Notes: a model not told the origin generated them from the letters alone. DNA of 5,283 bases from an uncultured Verrucomicrobiota bacterium (GCA_945487985.1 CALYTX010000108.1:1-5283); one strand, 5' to 3'. Counted from the stretch's first letter, positions 1 to 5,283 are shown. Numbers and translations are program-made.

Positions 1-10
1 GGGGGGGGGG
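1..10. repeat. Run of ten G at the window edge
   Basis: The window opens with ten consecutive G residues, followed by CAACCCC. This is the longest G/C homopolymer I noticed. Because it lies exactly at the edge it could be a sequencing or assembly artefact at a contig end (poly-G is a known artefact of two-colour chemistry). It could also be a genuine homopolymer tract prone to slippage. The sequence alone does not decide between these. Confidence 0.6.
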
Positions 11-13
11 CAA

Positions 14-51
14 CCCCGCATTATCCACATTTCAATGCGCTCGGTGCGGGG
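14..51. repeat. 7-bp inverted repeat around the DnaA box-like site
   Basis: CCCCGCA at 14-20 is the exact reverse complement of TGCGGGG at 45-51, with 24 bases between. The structure lies downstream of the nucleosidase stop at 93. As RNA on the minus strand it would be a long-loop hairpin without a U-tract, so it is not a convincing intrinsic terminator. A 7-bp match at this spacing can arise by chance in GC-rich DNA. Confidence 0.3.
21..29 (+). promoter_or_regulatory. Perfect consensus DnaA box (TTATCCACA)
   Basis: Positions 21-29 read TTATCCACA, identical to the classical high-affinity DnaA box of E. coli and B. subtilis. It is in the non-coding stretch left of the nucleosidase gene and inside the loop of the 14-51 inverted repeat. 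I saw no second exact box in the window, and one box alone does not make an origin. It may be chance, a DnaA-regulated site, or the edge of a cluster lying beyond the left border. Confidence 0.3.
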
Positions 52-92
52 CGACAAACTCTACCAGCCCGCCGGTCGGCGCAAGAAGAATT

Positions 93-737
93 TCAACAGG
101 GCGGACGGAAATGGGCGAAATACCGCGTGAGGATAGCTATGCACGAACTGAGATTCGCGGCATATTGCGCCGTTCCTGATGCGCCCACAATATTAGTTAC
201 GCACTTGAGCGCGGAACAGGCAATACCGGCCGTTTCGCACACATGGGCGACGGCCGCTCCTTCCATGTCGCGCAGTCCGGCTTTAAGTTCGACCAACAAC
301 GGCAAATCGCCATCGCCATCGTTAAAATGGTCGCCCGTGGCCAAAATTTTCGAGGGAAGATTCCCGCTGACGGACATGGCGATGTAGGGCGAAGAGCGTT
401 CATTCAGCACCCCCACGGCCGAGCCGTTGATCTTCGCAAGATCGAAATCATACTCGACGGCCGCCGAAACCTCGTAAAGCTCGCCTGGAGCCATTCCCGG
501 TTCAATACCGCCACAAACCCCGGTATTGACAATGTGCCGTGCGCCGGACTGAATCGCGAACTGGGTCGCCGCCGCGGCATTGGCCTTGCCGATGCCTGAA
601 ACCACCACCATCGTCCGCACGCCGTTGAGCGTTCCGCGAACAGTCCGCCGACCGTATTCGACCGATTCTACCGCGCCGCCCAGATTGGCGGTAAGCGCAG
701 CCGCCTCCGAATCCATCGCGATTACGAACGCGGTCAC
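93..737 (-). CDS. MTA/SAH nucleosidase-family N-ribohydrolase, possibly futalosine hydrolase (MqnB-like)
   Basis: A 214-residue protein of the PNP/UDP-phosphorylase superfamily, about the usual length for MTA/SAH nucleosidases and futalosine hydrolases. Visible motifs are the N-terminal FVIAMDSE with Glu11 (general acid position of E. coli MtnN), SGIGKANAA (47-55), NTGVCGG (71-77), TGDHFND (134-140) and DMEGAAVAHVC (157-167) with Met158/Glu159 at the ribose-binding positions. At the next key position, where MtnN has the base-protonating Asp197 (ISD), this protein has Asn182 in CVTNIVG. I recall the same S/T-N pattern in futalosine hydrolases, and Asn here would suit a 6-oxopurine. The likely reaction is cleavage of a hypoxanthine nucleoside in the cytoplasm, acting on the product of the adjacent deaminase. 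Start is GTG, supported by AGGAGG eight bases upstream and by a 4-base GTGA overlap with the deaminase stop. Family is confident; substrate (futalosine, methylthioinosine or inosylhomocysteine) is open. Confidence 0.88.
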   Translation of the reverse strand: MTAFVIAMDSEAAALTANLGGAVESVEYGRRTVRGTLNGVRTMVVVSGIGKANAAAATQFAIQSGARHIVNTGVCGGIEPGMAPGELYEVSAAVEYDFDLAKINGSAVGVLNERSSPYIAMSVSGNLPSKILATGDHFNDGDGDLPLLVELKAGLRDMEGAAVAHVCETAGIACSALKCVTNIVGASGTAQYAANLSSCIAILTRYFAHFRPPC

Positions 738-2044
738 AGCCCCAGCCTCCTGACCGCCTGCAGAAATTCGAACTTGACACGTCCTGGATCAAGCCGCATA
801 AACTGGCCGTTTTCGTAGAGGATTTCCCCGTCCACAACCGTCATGGCGACATCACTGGCCTGCATCGAATAGACGATTAACGCGGCGAGATCGCGGCAGG
901 GTTCGAGGTGTGTCCGGTCGAGATCGATAATACAGAAATCGGCCTTTTTGCCCGGGGCGATCTCGCCTGTATCGGTACGACCAAGCGCCCTGGCTCCGTT
1001 GACGGTAGCCATCTCCAGCACATCCCAGGCCGTAAGCACCGTCGGGTCGCGACGGATGCCTTTGTGGACGAGCGCGGCCAAATGCATTTCCTCAAACAGA
1101 TTGAGATTGTCGTTGGATGCGCAGCCATCGGTGCCAAGCGCCACATTCACCCCTGCGGCGATTGCTTCGGGAATGCGCGCAAAGCCCGAGCCGAGCTTCA
1201 TATTGCTGGTTGGATTATGCACGAGCGAAACGCCCTTCTCGCGCATGATACGAAAATCATCGTCGGTAGCGAAAACGCAATGAGCCGCGTAAGCGCCGAA
1301 ATCGAGCAGTCCCGTATCCGCCAGGTATGCAATTGGCGTTTTGCCGTGGCGCCGGATGCACTCTTCGTGTTCCTGAAGCGTTTCCGATACGTGCAGATGC
1401 ACCGGACGGCGGAAATCGCGGTTTGCCGCCGCCAGTTCGCGGCAGAACTTCTCATTCGTGAGGTATTCCGAGTGAATGCAGAAATCGCGATTGATACGAC
1501 CTTCGCATCCGCGCGCTACATATTCGACGCACTCGCCAAGTCTGCCCGGCGGCACATCGTCGGCGAAAGCCAGCCCCACGCGATTGATGCTGACCTTGAT
1601 TCCAGCTTCGGAAAAAGAACTTTCCGCTGCGGCCGGAAAATCATACATATCGGCAACGGCGGTCGTGCCGCCAGCGAGCATTTCCATCGCGCCCAACGCC
1701 GTCCCCGCGCGGACATCCTCGGCGCACATCCGCGCTTCGACCGGAAAAATTGCTTCTTCCAACCATCGCTTGAGCGGCAATCCCGCGCCGACGCCGCGCA
1801 GCAGCGTCATCGCCGTGTGTCCATGACAGTTCACCAGCCCCGGCATCAGCAACCGGCGGTCGCAATCGACCGACACCGCCCCGGCAACCGGAGCACCTTC
1901 GTCACCATCCAGACGAACGGCCGCGATAACACCGTCTTCGACCACTACATCGCCCTTTGCGAACCGGCGATCCGGCAGCATTATCGTGGCGTTGGCAAAT
2001 ATGGTCGCCGACCTCTTGCGGACAGAATCAGCGGAGCTATTCAT
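734..2044 (-). CDS. Amidohydrolase: MTA/SAH deaminase or aminofutalosine deaminase (COG0402-type)
   Basis: A 436-residue metal-dependent amidohydrolase of the ATZ/TRZ, MTA/SAH deaminase group (family names mtaD; mqnX for aminofutalosine). The metal and catalytic residues are all present: His74/His76 in MPGLVNCHGHTAMTLLRG, His218 and Glu221 in PVHLHVSE, His255 in AAHC, and Asp306 in LGTDG followed by CASNDNLNLFEEM. His191 in CIHSEYLT matches the substrate-pocket GPHSPY region of Thermotoga TM0936. The short N- and C-terminal beta segments (13-70 and about 358-415, ending in MTVVDGEILYENGQ) form the usual composite sandwich domain. It should be a cytoplasmic enzyme converting a 5'-modified adenosine to the inosine form plus ammonia. 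The ATG overlaps the upstream esterase stop by ATGA, with GGAAG ten bases ahead; the stop overlaps the nucleosidase GTG by GTGA. Coupling to a nucleosidase favours a two-step deaminate-and-cleave pathway. The sequence does not separate aminodeoxyfutalosine from MTA/SAH as substrate. Confidence 0.92.
   Translation of the reverse strand: MNSSADSVRKRSATIFANATIMLPDRRFAKGDVVVEDGVIAAVRLDGDEGAPVAGAVSVDCDRRLLMPGLVNCHGHTAMTLLRGVGAGLPLKRWLEEAIFPVEARMCAEDVRAGTALGAMEMLAGGTTAVADMYDFPAAAESSFSEAGIKVSINRVGLAFADDVPPGRLGECVEYVARGCEGRINRDFCIHSEYLTNEKFCRELAAANRDFRRPVHLHVSETLQEHEECIRRHGKTPIAYLADTGLLDFGAYAAHCVFATDDDFRIMREKGVSLVHNPTSNMKLGSGFARIPEAIAAGVNVALGTDGCASNDNLNLFEEMHLAALVHKGIRRDPTVLTAWDVLEMATVNGARALGRTDTGEIAPGKKADFCIIDLDRTHLEPCRDLAALIVYSMQASDVAMTVVDGEILYENGQFMRLDPGRVKFEFLQAVRRLGL
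746..751 (-). promoter_or_regulatory. Perfect Shine-Dalgarno (AGGAGG) for the nucleosidase
   Basis: Read on the minus strand this is AGGAGG, eight bases before the GTG at 737-735 and inside the last codons of the deaminase. It fixes the GTG start of the nucleosidase. It is the strongest ribosome binding site I found in the window, suggesting this gene can initiate strongly as well as by coupling. Confidence 0.8.
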
Positions 2045-3579
2045 TTAATTTTGACTTCCGCTTCAAACGGTCCCAACGGCAAGCCGGAATCGGCGTAGAT
2101 CGTCCCCACCCAAGGCTTGTTAAACAAATATCGAACTTTCATGGGCTTTTCTATTCCGTCCGCAGCCAGCACCAAATCGCGTCCCTCGCCCTTGCCATTT
2201 GTCCACCAAGGATTGGCCGTCTTCGCCCCGCCATTGACATTGACGATGTAGGCCTTTTTCCATTCGCCATCAGGACCGGCCAGCTCCAGACCGTAGTCGA
2301 CGCCCCACGACGGTTCGTAGACATACCACCCGTTGGCGTTCTTGAACGAAAGGATCAGCCGCCCTTCTTCCGAACAAATGCCCCGCAGCACGGGTGCGTC
2401 GGCCACGAGATTTTCAAAGCCATAGTCGTGGCGCAACGCCAAGGCCGCAAGCCGCTTGCCGACCGTCCCCTTCTCGTTCGGATGGACATCCACGCCGTTG
2501 CCGATGTCGACCGTCGTGACCATTTCGGCGTTGGGCTCTTCGGCGGCGAATTTCGCCTGCGCCAGTTGCAGACCCCACCAGGAACGCTGGAACGGAGCGA
2601 GCTGGACGAAATACAGCCGAAGCGCGGGGTTTTCGAATTTCTTCGACCAGCCATTGTAGAGCGCGTGCATTTTCTCGGCGTACAGTTCGCTCTCGAACGC
2701 ATTATGGCAGCCTTGATACCAGATAAAGCCGCGCATTGTCATCGGGCACCACGGCTCGACAAGATGATTCCAAAGCACCGTCGGCTGCTGGTGGCCGGCG
2801 TTGACGGGACCTTGCTTAAGCTCGTCCTTCCACTCATCCTTGCCAACAAGCTTCCTTTCGGCGGTCGCCTTGAGCCCGGGACATCCAGCGTAGCCTTCGC
2901 GCGGAGTCCACGCATCGATATTGGTTCCTCCCCAGTAAGAGCCCACGATCCCCACCGGAACATCCAGCGCCGAGAAGAGCTCCAGCGCAAAATAGACGCC
3001 AATGGCCGAGAAACTCGGCGCGGCGAGCAGGTTCGCGGGCGTGAACTTTTTCCAGATTACGCGATACGGTGCCGTCGATTGCGGTTCGGTTGAAAATTCG
3101 AAGTTGCAGGCGTAAACGTAGCGGATACAAGGCTTGTCGGTCATCGCGGCCACGAGTCGACCCTGGCGGTCGCTGAAATGTGGATTGTCGCCCACAAGCG
3201 GCATTTCCGCGTTGGACTGGCCAGCGCAATACCAAACCTCGCCGACCAGCACGTCCGAAAGCTTGACCTCGCTCTGGTTGCCTTGAACATCTATGCCCCG
3301 AGCGACCAGCTCGCGCGATTCCTTCGAGGCGGCCATCGCCGGCAGATCGACGCGCCAACGCCCGTCGTCACCGGCGAGCGTTTCGACTTTGGCGCCGGCG
3401 AATTCGACGGCGATGCGCTCGCCTGGCGCGGCGCTCCCCCACACGGCGACGGCGCGATCGCGCTGCAGAACCATGGAATCGGCAAACGGACTTGCCAGAC
3501 GGATTTGCGCCGTGGAAAGCTGCGTTCCGAGTGCAACCGCAATGGCCGACAAAATACATTTCATATTCATAATTTGCAT
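2041..3579 (-). CDS. Secreted sialate O-acetylesterase (SASA-domain, SGNH-type hydrolase)
   Basis: A protein of up to 512 residues, within the usual 500-650 range of bacterial sialate O-acetylesterases. The N-terminus has a signal peptide (MKCILSAIAVALGTQLSTA, likely cut near residue 24), so the enzyme acts in the periplasm or outside. A beta-sandwich segment follows (about 26-110, LASPFADSMVLQRDRAVAVWG), then the catalytic SASA core: GQSN with nucleophile Ser122, SYWGGTNIDAW (214-224) with the oxyanion Gly, WYQGCHN (287-293) with Asn293, and DVHP with Asp364/His366. The family usually has WYQGESN, so Glu-Ser is replaced by Cys-His here. The reaction is removal of O-acetyl groups from sialic acids or other acetylated glycans. 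Three in-frame ATGs (3579, 3570, 3564) precede the signal peptide and none has a Shine-Dalgarno. A promoter -10 element overlaps the first, so the true start is probably 3570 or 3564. The stop overlaps the deaminase start. Confidence 0.92.
   Translation of the reverse strand: MQIMNMKCILSAIAVALGTQLSTAQIRLASPFADSMVLQRDRAVAVWGSAAPGERIAVEFAGAKVETLAGDDGRWRVDLPAMAASKESRELVARGIDVQGNQSEVKLSDVLVGEVWYCAGQSNAEMPLVGDNPHFSDRQGRLVAAMTDKPCIRYVYACNFEFSTEPQSTAPYRVIWKKFTPANLLAAPSFSAIGVYFALELFSALDVPVGIVGSYWGGTNIDAWTPREGYAGCPGLKATAERKLVGKDEWKDELKQGPVNAGHQQPTVLWNHLVEPWCPMTMRGFIWYQGCHNAFESELYAEKMHALYNGWSKKFENPALRLYFVQLAPFQRSWWGLQLAQAKFAAEEPNAEMVTTVDIGNGVDVHPNEKGTVGKRLAALALRHDYGFENLVADAPVLRGICSEEGRLILSFKNANGWYVYEPSWGVDYGLELAGPDGEWKKAYIVNVNGGAKTANPWWTNGKGEGRDLVLAADGIEKPMKVRYLFNKPWVGTIYADSGLPLGPFEAEVKIK
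2055..2059 (-). promoter_or_regulatory. Shine-Dalgarno-like GGAAG for the deaminase
   Basis: Read on the minus strand, GGAAG lies ten bases before the ATG at 2044-2042, within the last codons of the esterase. It is an acceptable but not strong site, and with the ATGA overlap it suggests translational coupling. It supports 2044 as the start. Confidence 0.45.
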
Positions 3580-3586
3580 TATACCA
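3578..3586 (-). promoter_or_regulatory. Extended -10 promoter (TGG-TATAAT) for the esterase-deaminase-nucleosidase operon
   Basis: Read on the minus strand, 3586-3578 is TGGTATAAT: a perfect TATAAT hexamer with the TGn extension that can substitute for a -35 box. Seventeen bases upstream lies CGGCGG, which is not a -35 element. Initiation about seven bases after the hexamer falls at 3571-3570, right at the second in-frame ATG of the esterase. The transcript would therefore be leaderless or nearly so, and the first ATG at 3579 would not be transcribed from this promoter. Perfect match and intergenic position make it credible; it has not been mapped. Confidence 0.6.
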
Positions 3587-3597
3587 CAAATGCCTAC

Positions 3598-3616
3598 GCG
3601 CCGCCGACTGCGGCGC
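3598..3616 (-). terminator. GC-rich 7-bp hairpin after the MATE gene, weak terminator candidate
   Basis: Read on the minus strand, GCGCCGC, loop AGTCG, then GCGGCGC form a perfect 7-bp stem starting at the last base of the MATE stop codon TAG. What follows is GTAGGCATTTGTGG, with no real U-tract, so it would be at best a weak or factor-assisted terminator. Its position between the MATE stop and the next promoter makes a partial transcriptional boundary plausible. Confidence 0.35.
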
Positions 3617-5028
3617 TACCGGCGCGAGCTTCTGACCTTGGCGAGAAATCGTACGTGGTAGGCGAGCGGGACGAGCGTCACGGCGTTGCAAATGACATCC
3701 GAAACCGGCATTGAAAGCCAAATCGCCAAGGCTTTGTCCTCGAGGATGCGAGGCATCAGCCAAATAATCGGCAGCATCACCAACCCCTGCCGAAGCATGG
3801 AAAGCGCAATCGCAACTCCGGCGCGGCCAATGGCCTGGAAATACGTCGTGGCGGTTATGTTGATCGATATGCACCAAATCATCGAATTGGCAATCTGCAA
3901 ATCGCGCGCAGCCAAATCGATGATGTCGGCTTTGCCTGGCTCGATAAACATCGCTGCAACCCATTTAGGGAACGGCGGCACTACCTGGACGACGAACGCC
4001 ACCGCCGTCAGCGCACTCGTTGCCAAGAGACCGAGTTTGAAGGCCTCGAGAACACGCCGGAAATTTCGTGCTCCCCAGTTGTAGCCGATAATCGGCTGCA
4101 AACCCTGCTGGCAGCCCAGAACGGGCATGATAATCAGAATCAGCGCGCCGTTGAAAACGCCGATTGAGGCCACCTCGGCCGTGCGCGATGCTTCATCGGG
4201 CATCCACCGGGTGAAGGCGATCTGTAGCGAAGCGACGATGATTGCGCTCATCAACTGTTGCAGAAACGGTGCCATCCCGATCGACAGCGACCGGCGCAAA
4301 AGCGGCGGATAGATGCCGATTCGCCGCCACCTCAGCGGCACCGCGGTCTTGCCGCGCCAGTAGTACCCGAAGGCCCATAGACACGAAACAAGCATCGAAA
4401 TGTTCGTGGCCCACGCCGCTCCTTCAACGCCCATGCCACAACCGAAGATCAAAATCGGATCGAGAATCAGGTTGATTACGAATCCAGCCGCCATCGAAGC
4501 CATTGAGCGTATCGCCCCGCCCTCGGCGCGCTGCAAGGCAGAAAGCCCAAAAGCGAAGTGCGAAAACAGATGCGACGAAAGCACGATCGAAAGATACTTT
4601 CGCGCATACTCGCCGGCCGCGGGCGTAACCTTATCGGCTCCGCACAGCGCCAACACCTCGTCGAGGAAGAAATACAGCAGCGGTATCAAGACCGCGTAGA
4701 GGCAGAGCTTGAGCGCAATCGTCTCGCCAACGATTTTCTCGCAGGCGTCGCGATCGCCTTCGCCAAGTTTGATCGAGAGAAGCGCCGAGTGCCCTACGCC
4801 GATGAGCGGGCCGAACGCGACGAGAAACATCATCACCGGCAGCGCCAGCTGGACGCCTGCCATGGCGTCCACCCCGCATCCGTGGCCGATGAAAGCGCGG
4901 TCGACCACCGAATAAAGCGCGTTGAGGCTCATCGCCACCAACGCCGGCCAGGAATACTTGAAAATCAATCGGCCAAGGGATCCCTTGGCCAACTGTTCGA
5001 TATCTGCGCTACCCTTCCCCCAGGCCAT
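3616..5028 (-). CDS. MATE-family multidrug/metabolite exporter (MepA-like)
   Basis: A 470-residue inner-membrane protein, typical MATE length, with twelve hydrophobic segments. Approximate positions are 20-45, 56-85, 100-128, 143-165, 172-196, 203-224, 248-275, 285-307, 330-352, 378-400, 404-428 and 434-457. Family marks include KYSWPALVAMSLNALYSVVDRAFIG (24-48, with Asp43), INLILDPILIFG (185-196, with Asp190), GMGVEGAAWAT (198-208), and GLQPIIGYNWGARNFRRV (309-326) at the start of the second lobe. It should export cationic or aromatic compounds in exchange for Na+ or H+; the substrate cannot be read from sequence. The ATG at 5028 shares its A with the stop of the upstream leucine-rich-repeat gene (TGATG). 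It has no good Shine-Dalgarno, so re-initiation after the upstream gene is likely. The frame stays open to 5211, but that extension overlaps the upstream gene and is not membrane-like, so I chose 5028. A 20-bp palindrome lies over codons 13-20. Confidence 0.93.
   Translation of the reverse strand: MAWGKGSADIEQLAKGSLGRLIFKYSWPALVAMSLNALYSVVDRAFIGHGCGVDAMAGVQLALPVMMFLVAFGPLIGVGHSALLSIKLGEGDRDACEKIVGETIALKLCLYAVLIPLLYFFLDEVLALCGADKVTPAAGEYARKYLSIVLSSHLFSHFAFGLSALQRAEGGAIRSMASMAAGFVINLILDPILIFGCGMGVEGAAWATNISMLVSCLWAFGYYWRGKTAVPLRWRRIGIYPPLLRRSLSIGMAPFLQQLMSAIIVASLQIAFTRWMPDEASRTAEVASIGVFNGALILIIMPVLGCQQGLQPIIGYNWGARNFRRVLEAFKLGLLATSALTAVAFVVQVVPPFPKWVAAMFIEPGKADIIDLAARDLQIANSMIWCISINITATTYFQAIGRAGVAIALSMLRQGLVMLPIIWLMPRILEDKALAIWLSMPVSDVICNAVTLVPLAYHVRFLAKVRSSRR
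4971..4990. repeat. Perfect 20-bp palindrome within the start of the MATE gene
   Basis: GGCCAAGGGA at 4971-4980 is followed directly by its reverse complement TCCCTTGGCC at 4981-4990. The centre is GGATCC. It lies 39-58 bases into the MATE gene, over codons 13-20 (LAKGSLGR). In mRNA it would form an 8-bp stem with a GAUC loop just after the initiation region. It could affect translation, act as a protein-binding site, or be a coincidence of codons. Confidence 0.9.
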
Positions 5029-5283
5029 CAGAAGACGATTCTGACCTGCGGCAGGGCTTTGCGAACGCGCGCCATTTCCTCGGCCGAAATCTTGAGTTCG
5101 CCTAGCTGCAGCATGCCCATATCTTTCCAGGCGGAAAGGTCTTCGGGTAGCGACGAAATCGCCGTGCGCGAAAGAGAAAGATTCTCCAAACCGCGCTTGG
5201 CTGCCAACCACGCCGGCACTTCCTTAATTGGATTTCCGGAAAGATCGATATCCGTAAGCCGCGGCAGGGACGCCAGCGTTTCC
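5028..5283 (-). CDS. Leucine-rich-repeat protein, C-terminal fragment (cut by window edge)
   Basis: An open frame enters from the right edge and ends in TGA at 5030-5028, giving 84 visible codons. The visible part contains three 23-residue units in register: LPRLTDIDLSGNPIKEVPAW, KRGLENLSLSRTAISSLPED and WKDMGMLQLGELKISAEEMA, each followed by the last three residues of the unit. The first two follow the LxxLxLSxNxIxxLPxxL pattern; the third is degenerate and runs into a cap, KALPQVRIVF. Such repeats make a curved protein-binding scaffold; the partner and cellular location cannot be told because the N-terminus is missing. A GTG at 5219 could be taken as a start, but the repeat pattern continues upstream without a break to the edge, so the gene is longer. 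It is joined to the MATE gene by TGATG, which suggests co-transcription. I make no claim about a functional link with the exporter. Confidence 0.85.
   Translation of the reverse strand, partial: ETLASLPRLTDIDLSGNPIKEVPAWLAAKRGLENLSLSRTAISSLPEDLSAWKDMGMLQLGELKISAEEMARVRKALPQVRIVF

Noticed and set aside
1..30. Minus-strand ATG at 30-28 running off the left edge
   Set aside because: Only about ten codons are visible, ending in a Pro run from the G10 tract, and there is no Shine-Dalgarno.
70..81. CGCCGGTCGGCG inverted repeat just past the nucleosidase stop as a terminator
   Set aside because: It allows only a 4-5 bp stem with a very small loop and no U-tract follows, so it is too weak to call.
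1..387. Plus-frame-1 open stretch across the left edge and the nucleosidase
   Set aside because: It is mostly antisense to the nucleosidase and has no recognisable protein features.
908..2098. Long plus-strand open frame (396 codons) opposite the deaminase
   Set aside because: It lies fully antisense to a gene with all catalytic motifs of its family. Its translation is Arg/His-rich with no recognisable domain, as expected from a codon shadow in GC-rich DNA.
1957..3093. Long plus-strand open frame (378 codons) opposite the esterase
   Set aside because: It is antisense to a clear sialate O-acetylesterase and crosses its junction with the deaminase. There are no motifs and no ribosome binding site.
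5029..5211. Upstream extension of the MATE frame by 61 codons
   Set aside because: The extension overlaps the leucine-rich-repeat gene in another frame and is rich in Arg/Ala/Gly without family similarity. The ATG at 5028 gives a normal-length MATE protein.
5028..5219. A stand-alone 63-residue gene starting at GTG 5219
   Set aside because: The leucine-rich-repeat register continues upstream of this GTG to the window edge, so it is an internal codon of a larger gene.
1..5283. CRISPR arrays, tRNA or rRNA genes, insertion sequences
   Set aside because: I saw no regularly spaced repeats, no RNA gene signatures, and no transposase or terminal inverted repeats; almost all of the window is accounted for by metabolic and transport genes.

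Overview
The window is a compact, single-direction stretch of bacterial chromosome. All five supported genes are on the minus strand, so transcription runs from position 5283 towards position 1. By eye the DNA is moderately GC-rich. The host cannot be named from this sequence. Three things hint at a Verrucomicrobiota/Kiritimatiellota/Lentisphaerota-type (PVC) bacterium, probably from a metagenome: an LPxxL-type leucine-rich-repeat tail ending in a 'KALPQVRI'-like cap, a secreted sialate O-acetylesterase, and a TGn-TATAAT promoter rather than the Bacteroidota-type -7 element. This is an inference with low confidence.

Layout in transcription order: (1) the C-terminal end of a leucine-rich-repeat protein, entering from the right edge and ending at 5028; (2) a complete 12-helix MATE-family exporter of the MepA-like type (5028-3616), whose ATG shares one base with the stop of gene 1 (TGATG); (3) a short gap with a 7-bp GC hairpin and a perfect extended -10 promoter; (4) a signal-peptide-bearing sialate O-acetylesterase of the SGNH/SASA family (about 3579-2041); (5) an amidohydrolase of the MTA/SAH/aminofutalosine deaminase family (2044-734), overlapping gene 4 by ATGA; (6) a nucleosidase of the MTA/SAH nucleosidase/futalosine hydrolase family (737-93), overlapping gene 5 by GTGA and preceded by a perfect AGGAGG. 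The left 92 bases hold no supported gene. They contain a 10-G run at the edge, a perfect consensus DnaA box and a 7-bp inverted repeat around it.

Function: genes 5 and 6 read as two consecutive steps on one nucleoside. The deaminase would turn a 6-aminopurine nucleoside into a 6-oxopurine (hypoxanthine) nucleoside, and the nucleosidase would split off the base. The nucleosidase carries Asn where adenine-specific MTA/SAH nucleosidases carry the base-protonating Asp, which fits a deaminated substrate. The pair could be the futalosine (menaquinone) steps MqnX-MqnB, or a deaminate-then-hydrolyse route for methylthioadenosine or S-adenosylhomocysteine; the sequence does not settle which. No wholly new system is evident. 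The items most worth checking are the Asp-to-Asn switch, the 20-bp perfect palindrome just inside the MATE gene, and the promoter that overlaps the esterase's first ATG.
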